A stretch of 64,000 nt of DNA, from contig NZ_OZ255835.1 of NCBI RefSeq assembly GCF_965277665.1, positions 2,232,001-2,296,000 on the forward strand. The letters are read 5' to 3'. The notes under the pieces are model-generated. The model saw only the letters and a program-made list of their open reading frames with translations, was not told the origin of the DNA and made no database searches. A program made the translations under genes and the position numbers. Shown here one piece after another: positions 8,400 to 17,291 of this stretch. Every line of letters starts with the position of its first letter. The first letter of the stretch is position 1. This DNA comes from Lichenicoccus sp965277665 (GTDB lineage Bacteria; Pseudomonadota; Alphaproteobacteria; Acetobacterales; Acetobacteraceae).

Positions 8400-9431
8400 A
8401 TGGGGTATCGGGTAGCCGTCGTCGGCGCCACCGGGGCGGTCGGGCGCGAGATCATCAAGACGCTGTCCGAGCGCGAGTTTCCCGTCGACGAGATCGTGGC
8501 GCTGGCGTCGCCGCGTTCCACTGGTCAGGAAATATCCTTCGGCGACAAGACCGTGCTCAAGGTGCGCAACCTCGAGACCTTCGACTTCAAGGGCTGGGAC
8601 ATCGCGCTGTTCTCGCCGGGTGCGGCGGTCTCGGCGATCCATGCGCCGCGGGCGGCGGCGGCCGGCTGCGTGGTCATCGACAATACCAGCCAGTTCCGCA
8701 TGGACCATGACGTGCCGCTGGTGGTCCCCGAGGTGAACCCGGACGCGCTGAAGAAGAACCTCAGGCGGCGCATCATCGCCAACCCGAACTGCTCGACGAT
8801 CCAGCTGGTGGTAGCGCTCAAGCCGCTGCACGACCTGTTCACGGCGAAACGGGTGGTGGTCTCGACGTATCAGGCGGTGTCCGGCGCCGGCACGGAGGGT
8901 ATGGACGAGCTGTTCACCCAGTCCAAGGGCAGCTTCGTCAACGACGCCGTCACCTCGGAGCAGTTCACCAAGCAGATCGCGTTCAACTGCATCCCGCATA
9001 TCGACCGCTTCATGGAGGATGGTGCCACCAGGGAGGAGTGGAAGATGGCGGTCGAGACACGCAAGATCCTCGATCCGGACATCGCGGTCTTCGCCACCTG
9101 CGTGCGGGTGCCGGTGTTCATCGGCCATGCCGAGAGCGTGGTGGTCGAGTTCGAGGAGGCGGTGGATCTGGAGCAGGCGCGCGCGGTGCTGCGCGACAGC
9201 CCCGGCGTGATCCTGCACGACCATCGCGACGATGGCGGCTACGTGACCCCGGTGGAATGCGTCGGCGAGGATGCGGTCTATGTCAGCCGGCTGCGGGTCG
9301 ATCCTTCGGTCAGGAACGGCCTGGCGTTCTGGTGCGTGGCGGACAACCTGCGCAAGGGGGCGGCGCTGAACGCGGTGCAGATTGCCGAGACCATGATCGC
9401 CTTCGACCTATTCGACCGGAAGGCTGCCTGA
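8400..9431 (+). CDS. asd: aspartate-semialdehyde dehydrogenase
   Basis: A 343-residue cytoplasmic enzyme that reduces L-aspartyl-4-phosphate to aspartate semialdehyde in Lys/Thr/Met biosynthesis. GATGAVG near the N-terminus binds NADP, the catalytic Cys is in NPNCSTIQ (around residue 130), and the substrate loop reads SGAGTEGMDEL. I chose the ATG at 8400 because AGGGG precedes it and it yields the family N-terminus MGYRVAVVGA; an in-frame ATG at 8313 would add 29 unrelated residues. The final codons and TGA lie inside the left arm of a palindromic element (9420-9580), so the extreme C-terminus may be element-derived. Confidence 0.95.
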   Translation: MGYRVAVVGATGAVGREIIKTLSEREFPVDEIVALASPRSTGQEISFGDKTVLKVRNLETFDFKGWDIALFSPGAAVSAIHAPRAAAAGCVVIDNTSQFRMDHDVPLVVPEVNPDALKKNLRRRIIANPNCSTIQLVVALKPLHDLFTAKRVVVSTYQAVSGAGTEGMDELFTQSKGSFVNDAVTSEQFTKQIAFNCIPHIDRFMEDGATREEWKMAVETRKILDPDIAVFATCVRVPVFIGHAESVVVEFEEAVDLEQARAVLRDSPGVILHDHRDDGGYVTPVECVGEDAVYVSRLRVDPSVRNGLAFWCVADNLRKGAALNAVQIAETMIAFDLFDRKAA

Positions 9432-9580
9432 GAATGCCCTACGCTGGCGATCCGACGCGCCTTTCCTGCGCTCCGATGCTCACGGCCAATCAGGCCGCTC
9501 CGCTTCGGTGCTCGTAAAGCCACGCCGGGGGGGCGCCTTCGGCGCCTCTCGCTCAGCGTAGAACATTCGCAGGCAGCCTT
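9420..9580 (+). repeat. 3'-end palindromic element, copy 2 (overlaps the asd stop)
   Basis: Left arm AAGGCTGCCTGAGAATG (from 9420) and right arm CATTCGCAGGCAGCCTT (ending 9580) form an imperfect inverted repeat of about 24 bp. Inside is the conserved segment GCGATCCGACGCGCCTTTCC and a TGCTCACGGCC hairpin. The left arm contains the asd TGA (9429-9431). With the 127 bases that follow it fills the gap before sdhC; I see nothing else there. Confidence 0.85.
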
Positions 9581-9707
9581 CGTGACCAGAATTGCTGCAT
9601 GGCAAAATTATGCAGGCCGTTTCATTGACCGGTGTTCTGCCCGGGCGTAGGACGACTTGCCGGCCCGGGCTCCGGAGCCGCCTCGCAGGAAAGCAGCCGA
9701 CTGCCTC

Positions 9708-10148
9708 ATGAAGGATGTCCGCGACGCCCAGTACGTGGCGCACCGTAGCGACGGCACCATCGTCCGCCGCCCGATGTCCCCGCACCTGCAGGTCTATCGC
9801 CCGCAGCTCACCTCGGTGCTCTCGATCCTGAACCGCGCCTCCGGGGTCGCCATCTCGGCCGGCACCCTGTTGCTGGTGTGGTGGCTGGTCGCGGCGGCCA
9901 GCGGGCCGAAGCCGTTCCGGACGGTGCAGCATGTGATCGCCAACCCGATCGGGCTGCTGGTGCTGTTCGGCTGGACCCTGGCGCTGGCCTACCACTTCTT
10001 TGCCGGCATCCGTCACCTGGTCTGGGACAGCGGGCACGGCTTCAGCCTGCCGGCGACCCACCGCAGCGGCTGGCTCACGGTGGCGGCCACGATGGTCGCG
10101 ACATTGCTGGTCTGGGCGATCGGATTGAGCCTGTGGCTCGGGGCCTAG
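9708..10148 (+). CDS. sdhC: succinate dehydrogenase cytochrome b556 subunit
   Basis: A 146-residue inner-membrane anchor subunit of complex II with three membrane helices. The family motif SPHLQVYRPQ lies at the N-terminus, and YHFFAGIRHLVWD carries the heme-ligand histidine region. I chose the ATG at 9708, starting MKDVRDAQY; a TTG-initiated extension to 9657 looks unlikely. First gene of sdhCDAB; sdhD follows 23 bases later. Confidence 0.93.
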   Translation: MKDVRDAQYVAHRSDGTIVRRPMSPHLQVYRPQLTSVLSILNRASGVAISAGTLLLVWWLVAAASGPKPFRTVQHVIANPIGLLVLFGWTLALAYHFFAGIRHLVWDSGHGFSLPATHRSGWLTVAATMVATLLVWAIGLSLWLGA

Positions 10149-10171
10149 GCGATGGTTCGGGAGGTCGGGCC

Positions 10172-10564
10172 ATGAGCAACCAGCCGGGGCGCGTCGAGGT
10201 GATGCGCTCGCAACTCGGGCGCGCGCGCGGGCTGGGATCGGCGAAGTCGGGCGTTGAGCATTGGTGGGTCGAGCGGGTCACCGCGATCGCCCTGGTACCG
10301 CTCACCGTCTGGTTCGTGGTCTCGGTGCTGACCCTGCTGCATGCCGACCAGCCCGCGGTGCTGCACTGGGCGGGGCGCCCGGTCAACACGGTGCTGCTGC
10401 TGGCCACCGTGATCATGACCTTCCATCACATGCAGCTGGGCCTGCAGGTGGTCATTGACGACTACGTCAAGCAGAGCCACCTCGCGGTGACCCTGCTGAA
10501 CAAGGGCGCGGCCCTGCTGCTGGGGCTGTTCTCGATCGTCGCAATTCTCAAGATGGCGTTCTGA
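10172..10564 (+). CDS. sdhD: succinate dehydrogenase hydrophobic anchor subunit
   Basis: A 130-residue membrane subunit with three hydrophobic helices. HHMQLGLQVVIDDYV near residue 90 is the conserved heme/quinone-site region of alphaproteobacterial SdhD. The start ATG at 10172 has GGGAGG upstream. It lies between sdhC and sdhA and is co-directional with both. Confidence 0.93.
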   Translation: MSNQPGRVEVMRSQLGRARGLGSAKSGVEHWWVERVTAIALVPLTVWFVVSVLTLLHADQPAVLHWAGRPVNTVLLLATVIMTFHHMQLGLQVVIDDYVKQSHLAVTLLNKGAALLLGLFSIVAILKMAF

Positions 10565-10585
10565 GACGCCGGGATCGACCTGCCG

Positions 10586-12421
10586 ATGAACGCCATGCCT
10601 CCCGGCTCCATGCCCCCCAGCGCGTCGCTGTCCAACGGCGCCTACAAGGTCGTCGACCATGCCTATGACGTGGTGGTGGTGGGCGCCGGCGGCTCCGGCC
10701 TCAGGGCGACCCTCGGCATGGTGGCCAGCGGCCTGAAGACCGCCTGCGTCACCAAGGTGTTCCCGACCCGCAGCCACACGGTGGCGGCGCAGGGCGGCAT
10801 CGGCGCCTCGCTCGGCAACATGGCCGAGGACAACTGGCGCTGGCACATGTACGACACCGTCAAGGGCTCGGACTGGCTCGGCGACCAGGACGCCATCGAG
10901 TACATGTGCCGCGAGGCGGTGCCGGCGATCCATGAGCTCGAGCATTTCGGGGTGCCGTTCTCGCGCACCGAGGATGGCCGCATCTACCAGCGCCCGTTCG
11001 GCGGCCACATGTCGGACTACGGCAAGCAGCCGGTGCCGCGCGCCTGCGCCGCCGCCGACCGCACCGGGCACGCCATCCTGCACACGCTCTACCAGCAGAG
11101 CCTCAAGCACAACGCCGAGTTCTTCGTCGAATACTTCGCCCTCGACCTGATCATGGACGAGGACGGCGCCTGCCGCGGCGTCATGGCCTGGTCGCTCGAG
11201 GACGGCCAGATGCACCGCTTCCGCGCCAACATGGTGGTGCTGGCGACCGGCGGCTACGGCCGCGCCTACCAGTCCTGCACCTCGGCGCATACCTGCACCG
11301 GCGATGGCGGCGGCATGGCGATGCGCGCCGGGCTGCCGACGCAGGACATGGAGTTCGTGCAGTTCCACCCGACCGGCATCTTCCCGGCCGGCTGCCTGCT
11401 GACCGAGGGCTGCCGCGGCGAAGGCGGCTACCTCACCAACAGCGAGGGCGAACGGTTCATGGAGCGCTATGCGCCCACCGCCAAGGACCTTGCGTCCCGC
11501 GACGTCGTGTCGCGCTCGATGACCATCGAGATCAACGAGGGGCGCGGCTGCGGACCAAATGCGGACCACATCATGATGCATCTCGAGCATCTCGGCGCTG
11601 ACCTGCTGCACGAACGGCTGCCCGGCATCTCGGAGACCGCGCGGGTGTTCGCCGGCGTGGATGTCACCCGCGAGCCGGTGCCGGTGCTGCCGACCGTGCA
11701 CTACAACATGGGCGGCATTCCCACGAACTATCACGGCGAGGTGCTGCGCCCGACGCCGGGCAACCCGGATGCGATCGTGCCCGGGCTGATGGCGGTCGGC
11801 GAGGCCGCCTGCGTCTCGGTGCACGGCGCCAACCGGCTCGGCACCAACTCGCTGCTCGACCTTGTCGTGTTCGGCCGTGCGGCAGCACTGCGTGCCGCCG
11901 ACATCGTCAAGCCGGGGGCGGCGATCGCGCCGTTGCCGACCGGCGCCGGCCAGGCGACACTCGAGCGCTTCGACAAGCTGCGCCACGCCGAGGGGGGCAC
12001 CCGGGTCGCCACGCTGCGCGAGGAGCTGCAGCGGACCATGCAGGCGCACGCGGCGGTGTTTCGTTCCGGTGACAGCCTGACCCAGGGCGTCGGCAAGATA
12101 CGCAACCTCTGGACCGGACTTTCGGACGTGTCGGTGTCGGACCGGTCGCTGATCTGGAACAGCGACCTGATGGAGGCGCTGGAGTTCGAGAACCTGATCG
12201 CCAACGGCACCGTGACGATGGCGAGTGCGGAGAACCGCGAGGAAAGCCGCGGGGCGCATGCGCATGACGATTTCCCCGAGCGCGACGATGCCGGCTGGAT
12301 GAAGCACAGCGTCTCGCATCTCGACGCCAAGGGCGACGTCGCGATCACCTACCGCCCGGTGCGGATGCAGACCCTGACCAACGAAGTGTCGGTGTTTCCA
12401 CCCAAGAAGCGCGTGTATTAG
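10586..12421 (+). CDS. sdhA: succinate dehydrogenase flavoprotein subunit
   Basis: A 611-residue catalytic subunit that oxidises succinate to fumarate and feeds electrons through covalently bound FAD. GAGGSGLRA (residues 34-42) is the dinucleotide-binding loop. RSHTVAAQGG contains the FAD-linked histidine. HPTGIFPAG and the REPVPVLPTVHYNMGG segment form the active site, and GANRLGTNSLLDLV is the capping motif. Length matches the family. The long antisense frame opposite it is a codon-bias shadow. Confidence 0.98.
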   Translation: MNAMPPGSMPPSASLSNGAYKVVDHAYDVVVVGAGGSGLRATLGMVASGLKTACVTKVFPTRSHTVAAQGGIGASLGNMAEDNWRWHMYDTVKGSDWLGDQDAIEYMCREAVPAIHELEHFGVPFSRTEDGRIYQRPFGGHMSDYGKQPVPRACAAADRTGHAILHTLYQQSLKHNAEFFVEYFALDLIMDEDGACRGVMAWSLEDGQMHRFRANMVVLATGGYGRAYQSCTSAHTCTGDGGGMAMRAGLPTQDMEFVQFHPTGIFPAGCLLTEGCRGEGGYLTNSEGERFMERYAPTAKDLASRDVVSRSMTIEINEGRGCGPNADHIMMHLEHLGADLLHERLPGISETARVFAGVDVTREPVPVLPTVHYNMGGIPTNYHGEVLRPTPGNPDAIVPGLMAVGEAACVSVHGANRLGTNSLLDLVVFGRAAALRAADIVKPGAAIAPLPTGAGQATLERFDKLRHAEGGTRVATLREELQRTMQAHAAVFRSGDSLTQGVGKIRNLWTGLSDVSVSDRSLIWNSDLMEALEFENLIANGTVTMASAENREESRGAHAHDDFPERDDAGWMKHSVSHLDAKGDVAITYRPVRMQTLTNEVSVFPPKKRVY

Positions 12422-12430
12422 AATTGGGGT

Positions 12431-12471
12431 CTGGGGCCTAAGGCCCCAGCGGGTCCAGGGCAGCGCCCTGG
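12431..12471 (+). terminator. double hairpin between sdhA and sdhB
   Basis: Two GC-rich stems follow the sdhA stop: CTGGGGCC-TAA-GGCCCCAG (12431-12449) and CCAGGGC-AGC-GCCCTGG (12455-12471). There is no U-tract, so it may act as an attenuator or 3'-end stabiliser within the operon rather than a full terminator. Paired hairpins of this kind are a familiar intergenic motif in Acetobacteraceae. Confidence 0.5.
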
Positions 12472-12492
12472 CCTTACGCCGGAGCCAAGCCG

Positions 12493-13275
12493 ATGGTTGA
12501 ACTCACTCTCCCGAAGAACAGCAGGATCGGCCGCGGCCGCACCTTCAAGGCTCCGGCCGGCGCGAAACGGGTCAAGGAATTCAAGGTCTATCGCTGGAAT
12601 CCGGACGATGGCGAGAACCCGGTGCTGGACAGCTACGAGCTCGACCTAGACGCGATCGGTCCGATGGTGCTGGACGCGCTGATCCACATCAAGAACGACG
12701 TCGACCAGACCCTGACCTTCCGCCGCTCCTGCCGCGAGGGCATCTGCGGCTCCTGCGCGATGAACATCGACGGCACCAACACGCTCGCCTGCCTGAAGCC
12801 GATCGAGGAGGTCAAGAAGGCGGTCAGCGTCTATCCGCTGCCGCACATGCCCGTCGTCAAGGACCTGGTTCCCGATCTCACCCAGGCCTACGCGCAGCTG
12901 CGTTCGGTCGAGCCGTGGCTGAAGACCGACACCGCGCCGCCGCCAGACGGCGAGCGCCGGCAGAGCATCGAGGAGCGTGCGGTGCTGGACGGCATGTGGG
13001 AGTGCATCCTGTGCTTCTGCTGCACCACCGCCTGCCCGTCCTACTGGTGGAACGGCGACCGCTATCTGGGTCCGGCCACCCTGCTGGCAGCCTATCGCTG
13101 GATTGCCGACAGCCGCGACGAGTTCACCGGCGAGCGGCTCGACGCGCTGGAGGATCCGCTCAAGCTGTATGGCTGCCGTACCATCATGAACTGCACCCAG
13201 ACCTGTCCGAAGGGGCTGAACCCGGCCCAGGCGATCGGCAAGATTAAGCAGCTGCAACTCCAACGGAAGGGCTGA
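12493..13275 (+). CDS. sdhB: succinate dehydrogenase iron-sulfur subunit
   Basis: A 260-residue iron-sulfur protein relaying electrons from SdhA to the quinone site. Cysteine clusters for [2Fe-2S] (CREGICGSCAMNIDG), [4Fe-4S] (CILCFCCTTACPSYWWN) and [3Fe-4S] (CRTIMNCTQTCPKGLNP) are all intact. It is the last gene of sdhCDAB, separated from sdhA by a 71-base gap with two hairpins, and is followed five bases after the stop by palindromic element copy 3. Confidence 0.98.
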   Translation: MVELTLPKNSRIGRGRTFKAPAGAKRVKEFKVYRWNPDDGENPVLDSYELDLDAIGPMVLDALIHIKNDVDQTLTFRRSCREGICGSCAMNIDGTNTLACLKPIEEVKKAVSVYPLPHMPVVKDLVPDLTQAYAQLRSVEPWLKTDTAPPPDGERRQSIEERAVLDGMWECILCFCCTTACPSYWWNGDRYLGPATLLAAYRWIADSRDEFTGERLDALEDPLKLYGCRTIMNCTQTCPKGLNPAQAIGKIKQLQLQRKG

Positions 13276-13280
13276 GAGAG

Positions 13281-13444
13281 AGAGACTGCCTGATAATGCT
13301 ACTACGGCGGTCATCCAGCGCGGCGTTCTGCGCTTCCGGTGCTCACGGCCGAAAAGGCCGCTTCGCTCCGGTTCTCGAACGCCACGCCGGCCGGCGCCAA
13401 GGTGGCGCCTCTGACTCGCCGTAGCGCATTCTCAGGCAGTCTCT
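13281..13444 (+). repeat. 3'-end palindromic element, copy 3
   Basis: Arms AGAGACTGCCTGATAATGCT (13281) and AGCGCATTCTCAGGCAGTCT (ending near 13444) extend into CTACGGCG/CGCCGTAG, an imperfect inverted repeat of about 29 bp. A TGCTCACGGCCGAAAAGGCCG hairpin-forming core lies inside. It begins five bases after the sdhB stop, in the same orientation relative to the gene as the other copies. Confidence 0.85.
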
Positions 13445-13476
13445 GATCGACGGTCGCCGCGTGCTATCGTTGCGCC

Positions 13477-14139
13477 ATGTTTGACGACGTTCTGAATGGT
13501 CGCGCCGGTCGCAAGGCGGCGTGGCGCGATAGCCTGCTGGTCGATCACGGCATCTTCCGCACCGTCTGGTCGAACTTCGCGCCGGTGCTGGCGGGGCGGG
13601 TGTATCGCTGCAACCATCCGACCCCGGCGCGGCTCTCCGACCTCGCCTCGCGCTACCACATCCGCACGCTGATCAACCTGCGCGGGCACCGCCGCTGCGG
13701 CTCCGACGCGCTCTCGCGCGAGGCGGCCCGGGAGCTTGGTCTGGCGCATGTCGACATGGCGTTCGAAAGCCGCGGCGCGCCGCATCGCGAGCGCATCCTG
13801 CGCTTCGCGCAGATCTATCGCAGCGTCGCGTTCCCGATCCTGATGCACTGCAAGTCCGGCGCCGACCGGGCCGGCCTCGCCTCCGGGCTGGTGATCATGT
13901 TCGAGGGGGGCACCGCGGCCGAGGCGCTGCAACAGCTGTCCTGGCGGTTCGGCCACTTCAACCGCTCACGCACCGGGATCCTGGACGCGTTCTTCCTGCG
14001 CTACCAGCGCGAGGCGGAAGGCAGGCTGTCCTTCCTGGACTGGGTGCGTGACGACTATGACGAGGCCGCCCTGAAACGCGACTTCGTCTCCGGCAGCCTG
14101 GCGAGCTTCGTCAACGATAAAGTGCTGCGCCGCGAATAG
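13477..14139 (+). CDS. dual-specificity/tyrosine phosphatase-like protein
   Basis: A 220-residue cytoplasmic protein with a Cys-X5-Arg phosphatase signature HCKSGADRAG (around residues 128-137) and an upstream general-acid region. This is the DSP-like group widespread in proteobacteria. The first 35 residues (FDDVLNGRAGRKAAWRDSLL) are typical of alphaproteobacterial relatives. The substrate is unknown. It lies downstream of the sdh operon but is isolated from it by a palindromic element. Confidence 0.8.
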   Translation: MFDDVLNGRAGRKAAWRDSLLVDHGIFRTVWSNFAPVLAGRVYRCNHPTPARLSDLASRYHIRTLINLRGHRRCGSDALSREAARELGLAHVDMAFESRGAPHRERILRFAQIYRSVAFPILMHCKSGADRAGLASGLVIMFEGGTAAEALQQLSWRFGHFNRSRTGILDAFFLRYQREAEGRLSFLDWVRDDYDEAALKRDFVSGSLASFVNDKVLRRE

Positions 14140-14159
14140 CGTGCTTCGTCAGGCATCAG

Positions 14160-14292
14160 AGGCTGTTTGCAAACGCCTGATGCTGGATGAGAGCGGCCCG
14201 CAGGGCCGCGGCCGGCGCGACTTTTCGAGCACCGCAGCGGAGCGCAGGAAAGCCGCGTCGGATCGCCAGCAGCAGGCGTTTGCAGACAGCCT
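14160..14292 (-). repeat. 3'-end palindromic element, copy 4
   Basis: Termini AGGCTGTTTGCAAACGCCTG and CAGGCGTTTGCAGACAGCCT are inverted repeats with one mismatch over 20 bp. On the minus strand the element begins one base after the XRE gene and reads GCGATCCGACGCGGCTTTCC before the CTCTCATCCAGC end. The convergent phosphatase gene ends 20 bases from the other side. Confidence 0.9.
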
Positions 14293-14293
14293 C

Positions 14294-14803
14294 CTACTCT
14301 GTGCGTTCTGGGGGCGGCCCCATGGACTTAACCAGGTCAAGCACCCGCTTGCGCACCGGCAGTTCGCTGATCCGGTAGTAGGCGCGCACGAGGTCGACCG
14401 TCTCCTTGCGGGTGAACAGGTCGTCGCTGCCGCCGAAGCCTTCCTGGCTCTCGGCAAACCCGGTGGCCTGCTGCAGGCTGGAACGGGCACCGCTGGCGGC
14501 ATAGGGCGCCGGCAGGTCGTCGAAGAAGAAGCTGACCGGAACGTCGAGCACGCGCGAGAGGTCGAACAGCCGCGAGGCGCCGACACGGTTGGCGCCGCGC
14601 TCGTATTTCTGCACCTGCTGGAAGGTCAGGCCGAGGCTGTCACCGAGCCGTTCCTGAGACATGCCGAGCAGTGTCCGCCGCAGCCGGATGCGGCTGCCGA
14701 CATGCACATCGATCGGGCTCGGGCGCGAGTCGCGCTCTCCGGAACCGGCACCGGCTTCGCCGGCAGGCAAGGAAGGGTCTCGGGCAGCAGCGATTCGCGA
14801 CAT
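14294..14803 (-). CDS. XRE-family transcriptional regulator (SinR-like)
   Basis: A 169-residue protein with a Cro/C1 helix-turn-helix at residues 35-95 (VGSRIRLRRTLLGMSQERLG, FQQVQKYERGANRVGASRL). The C-terminal half is poorly conserved and ends KRVLDLVKSMG. The same regulator type commonly follows lnt in alphaproteobacteria, which matches its place here 72 bases downstream of the lnt stop on the same strand. The target is unknown. Confidence 0.85.
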   Translation of the reverse strand: MSRIAAARDPSLPAGEAGAGSGERDSRPSPIDVHVGSRIRLRRTLLGMSQERLGDSLGLTFQQVQKYERGANRVGASRLFDLSRVLDVPVSFFFDDLPAPYAASGARSSLQQATGFAESQEGFGGSDDLFTRKETVDLVRAYYRISELPVRKRVLDLVKSMGPPPERTE

Positions 14804-14875
14804 GGATCCCTCGACTTAACGGTGTCTTGATAGGTAAACGCGCAACCCTAAGCTGTCAAGCTTAACAGGTTCGCG

Positions 14876-16396
14876 TTATACTTGAGACTTGTCGCTGACT
14901 TTCGGGGTGTTCCGGGCCCTGCCGCGATGCGCGGCTCGGAACGGCCTCAACCCAAGGCTGCAAGCCAGCAGGGCTGCGACCAGCGGCATCCACAAGCCCA
15001 GGCGTGCGAACAGCGTCGGCGGCAGCGGCGCCGGCAACGCCACCGCCAGGCTGCCGGCCCGTCCCCATCCCAGTTCGCCGAGCCGTCGGCCATAGCCGTC
15101 ATAGGCGCCGGAGATGCCGGTATTGGCGGCTCGCGCCAGCGGCAGCCCCTCCTCGACCGCGCGCATACGCGCCGACTGCAGGTGCTGGTGCGGACCGGCG
15201 CTGTCGCCGTACCAGGCATCGTTGGTGATGTTGAGCAGCCAGCGCGGCCGGTCATCTGCCGCCACCACCGCGCCGGGGAAGATCACCTCGTAGCAGATCA
15301 GGGTGCCGAACCCGGCCAGCCCCGGCAGGTGCAGGGTGCGCAGGCCGGGGCCGGGCACGAAGCCGCCGCCGGGGACGACCTGGAAGGGCAGGCCGGCGGG
15401 CTGGTACTCCCCGAACGGCACCAGATGCGCCTTGTCGTAGAGGGCCGCGATGCCGCCATCGGGCCGGAGTGCCACCATGCTGTTGCGCGGACGGCCGTCG
15501 GCGCCGAAGCGGACGCTGCCGATCAGCCCCGCCGCTGCGGACGGCGCCTGCGCCATGATGATCGCGCGCGCCTGCGCGTCCTCGTCGAGCAGGCCGGGAA
15601 AGGCGCTCTCCGGCCAGGCGAACACCCACGCGCGCCCCGCGACACGCGCCTGCGCGCTTGCCCCGGCGGCCCCTTCGGCAGTCAGGCGCAGGGTGGTCCG
15701 GAAGGCCTGCACGGCGGTATCGCGGTCGAGCTTCTCGCTCTCGGGGATGTTGCCCTGGACCAGCAGCACGATCGGACCGGGAGCTCCCACCGGCCGGATG
15801 TGGCCGAGGCGAAGCGTGCCGGCCGCCGCCCACAGCGCCAGCAGCAGCAGGCTGGCCGCAACCCCGCGCCGTCCGAGGATCGGCAGGCAGGCCGCAAGCA
15901 CGGTCAGCAGGGTCAGCCCGGGCACGCCGATCCACGAAGCGGGCTGGATCATGACGTCGCCGGCATGCGATGGCCATTCCCAGCTGCTGCCGAGCGGGTT
16001 CCAGGGGAAGCCGGTGAACAGGAACTCGCGTGCCAGGTCCGACAGCGTCCAGAGCCCGGCGAATGCGGCCACGCGGCGCCAGCCGGCTGGCGCCAGGGTG
16101 GCCAGCGCGCACGGCACCGCCGTGCAGCAGGCCAGCGGGATGGCGCAGAGCGGGGTCGCCAGCGGCACCGCCCACCAGAACAGGTCGAGCCGGGTCAGGA
16201 TGGCGTTGGTGATCCAGTAGAGGCCGGCGCAGTAGTAGCCGAAGCCGAAGCCGAAACCCTGCAGCAGGGCGCCCTTGACATTGCTCCGGCCCAGCCGCGC
16301 CAGGAGCCAGGGCAGGGTCAGCCACAGGATGCCGGTCAGGCCGAACGGCGGCAGCGCCAGCGCCGACAGGGCACCGAGCAGGATTGCGAGCAGCAT
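14876..16396 (-). CDS. lnt: apolipoprotein N-acyltransferase
   Basis: A 506-residue inner-membrane enzyme that adds the third acyl chain to lipoproteins. The N-terminal half has about six membrane helices (MLLAILLGALSALALPPFG at the start). The C-terminal nitrilase-like domain holds the catalytic triad in WPESAFPG (Glu), DKAHLVPFGEYQP (Lys) and LICYEVIFPG (Cys). I chose the ATG at 16396; an in-frame extension to 16528 would add Arg/Thr-rich residues ahead of the first helix. Confidence 0.95.
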   Translation of the reverse strand: MLLAILLGALSALALPPFGLTGILWLTLPWLLARLGRSNVKGALLQGFGFGFGYYCAGLYWITNAILTRLDLFWWAVPLATPLCAIPLACCTAVPCALATLAPAGWRRVAAFAGLWTLSDLAREFLFTGFPWNPLGSSWEWPSHAGDVMIQPASWIGVPGLTLLTVLAACLPILGRRGVAASLLLLALWAAAGTLRLGHIRPVGAPGPIVLLVQGNIPESEKLDRDTAVQAFRTTLRLTAEGAAGASAQARVAGRAWVFAWPESAFPGLLDEDAQARAIIMAQAPSAAAGLIGSVRFGADGRPRNSMVALRPDGGIAALYDKAHLVPFGEYQPAGLPFQVVPGGGFVPGPGLRTLHLPGLAGFGTLICYEVIFPGAVVAADDRPRWLLNITNDAWYGDSAGPHQHLQSARMRAVEEGLPLARAANTGISGAYDGYGRRLGELGWGRAGSLAVALPAPLPPTLFARLGLWMPLVAALLACSLGLRPFRAAHRGRARNTPKVSDKSQV

Positions 16397-16442
16397 GGCG
16401 GGCAGCGTTGCAGAAGGGTCGCGATGCAGACGGCGAGCCGGT

Positions 16443-17291
16443 TCAGTCGAGCGCGTCGCGCAGCTGGCGCTCGTAGTGGCGGTAGTATTTGTCGGTGATG
16501 AGGTCGGTCTTGACCACCACCGCGACATCCGTGGTGTTGAACTGCCGGTCGACCACGGCCCCGTCGCCGATGAAGCCTCCCAGGCGCAGGTAGCCCTTGA
16601 TCAAGGGCGGCAGCTGCTGCTGCGTGCGCTTGTGGTCGAGGCCGGCCGGATCGCAGCGGCGCATCTCGATATGCCGCTCGGGCACCGCGCGCAGCCGCAG
16701 CGCCGGCGGGGCGAGGTGGTTGTGGTAGAGATAGGTCAATTCGGGCGCCAGCCGGTCCGGATCCGTGCCGGGCAGGCTGGCGCAGCCGAACATGACGTCG
16801 ATGCGGTGCAGGAACACGTAGGCGGCGATGCCGCGCCACAGCAGCTGCATGGCGGCGCGCCCGCGATAGGCCGGATCGACGCAGGACCGGCCGAGCTCAA
16901 GCAGGCGTCCGGGAAAGCCGGTGATGCGGCTGATGTCGTACTCGTCGGACGTGTAGAACCGGCCGACCCGCTCGGCACCCTCGTTCTGCACCAGGCGATA
17001 GGTGCCGACCACGCCACGCGGCCCCGAGCCGAGCGCGTGGTCGATGACCAGCAGATGGTCGGCGACCTCGTCGAACGCGTCGATGTCCCGCTTCAGGCGC
17101 CGCGCCGTGTCGTCGGGCTGCGCGCCCATCTCCTCGTAGAAGATGCGATAGCGCAGCGCCTGCGCCGCATCGCGCTCGGCGGCGCTGACGGCGATGCGGA
17201 CGCCGAGATTGCCGGCGCGCAGTTCGCCGAATCCGCCATCGTGCTTCGGCGCCGACAGCGTCGGCGTTGCGATCGGAGTGGTCAGGCTCAC
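16443..17291 (-). CDS. olsB: GNAT-fold L-ornithine N-acyltransferase (OlsB type)
   Basis: A 282-residue member of the OlsB/hemolysin-like acyltransferase group that transfers a 3-hydroxyacyl chain to ornithine as the first step of ornithine-lipid synthesis. Diagnostic segments are LRYRIFYEEMG near residue 47, VVGTYRLVQNEGA, and LELGRSCVDPAYRGRAAMQL, the acyl-carrier binding motif. The GTG start overlaps the fur TGA (GTGA at 17288-17291), so it appears co-translated with fur. A phosphate-independent membrane lipid role is known for the family; activity here is inferred. Confidence 0.85.
   Translation of the reverse strand: MSLTTPIATPTLSAPKHDGGFGELRAGNLGVRIAVSAAERDAAQALRYRIFYEEMGAQPDDTARRLKRDIDAFDEVADHLLVIDHALGSGPRGVVGTYRLVQNEGAERVGRFYTSDEYDISRITGFPGRLLELGRSCVDPAYRGRAAMQLLWRGIAAYVFLHRIDVMFGCASLPGTDPDRLAPELTYLYHNHLAPPALRLRAVPERHIEMRRCDPAGLDHKRTQQQLPPLIKGYLRLGGFIGDGAVVDRQFNTTDVAVVVKTDLITDKYYRHYERQLRDALD

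Noticed and set aside
10145..12319. A 724-codon frame antisense to sdhA
   Set aside because: Opposite a fully conserved SdhA. Its His/Arg/Ala-rich sequence is typical of antisense shadows in high-GC DNA and has no ribosome-binding site or family motif.
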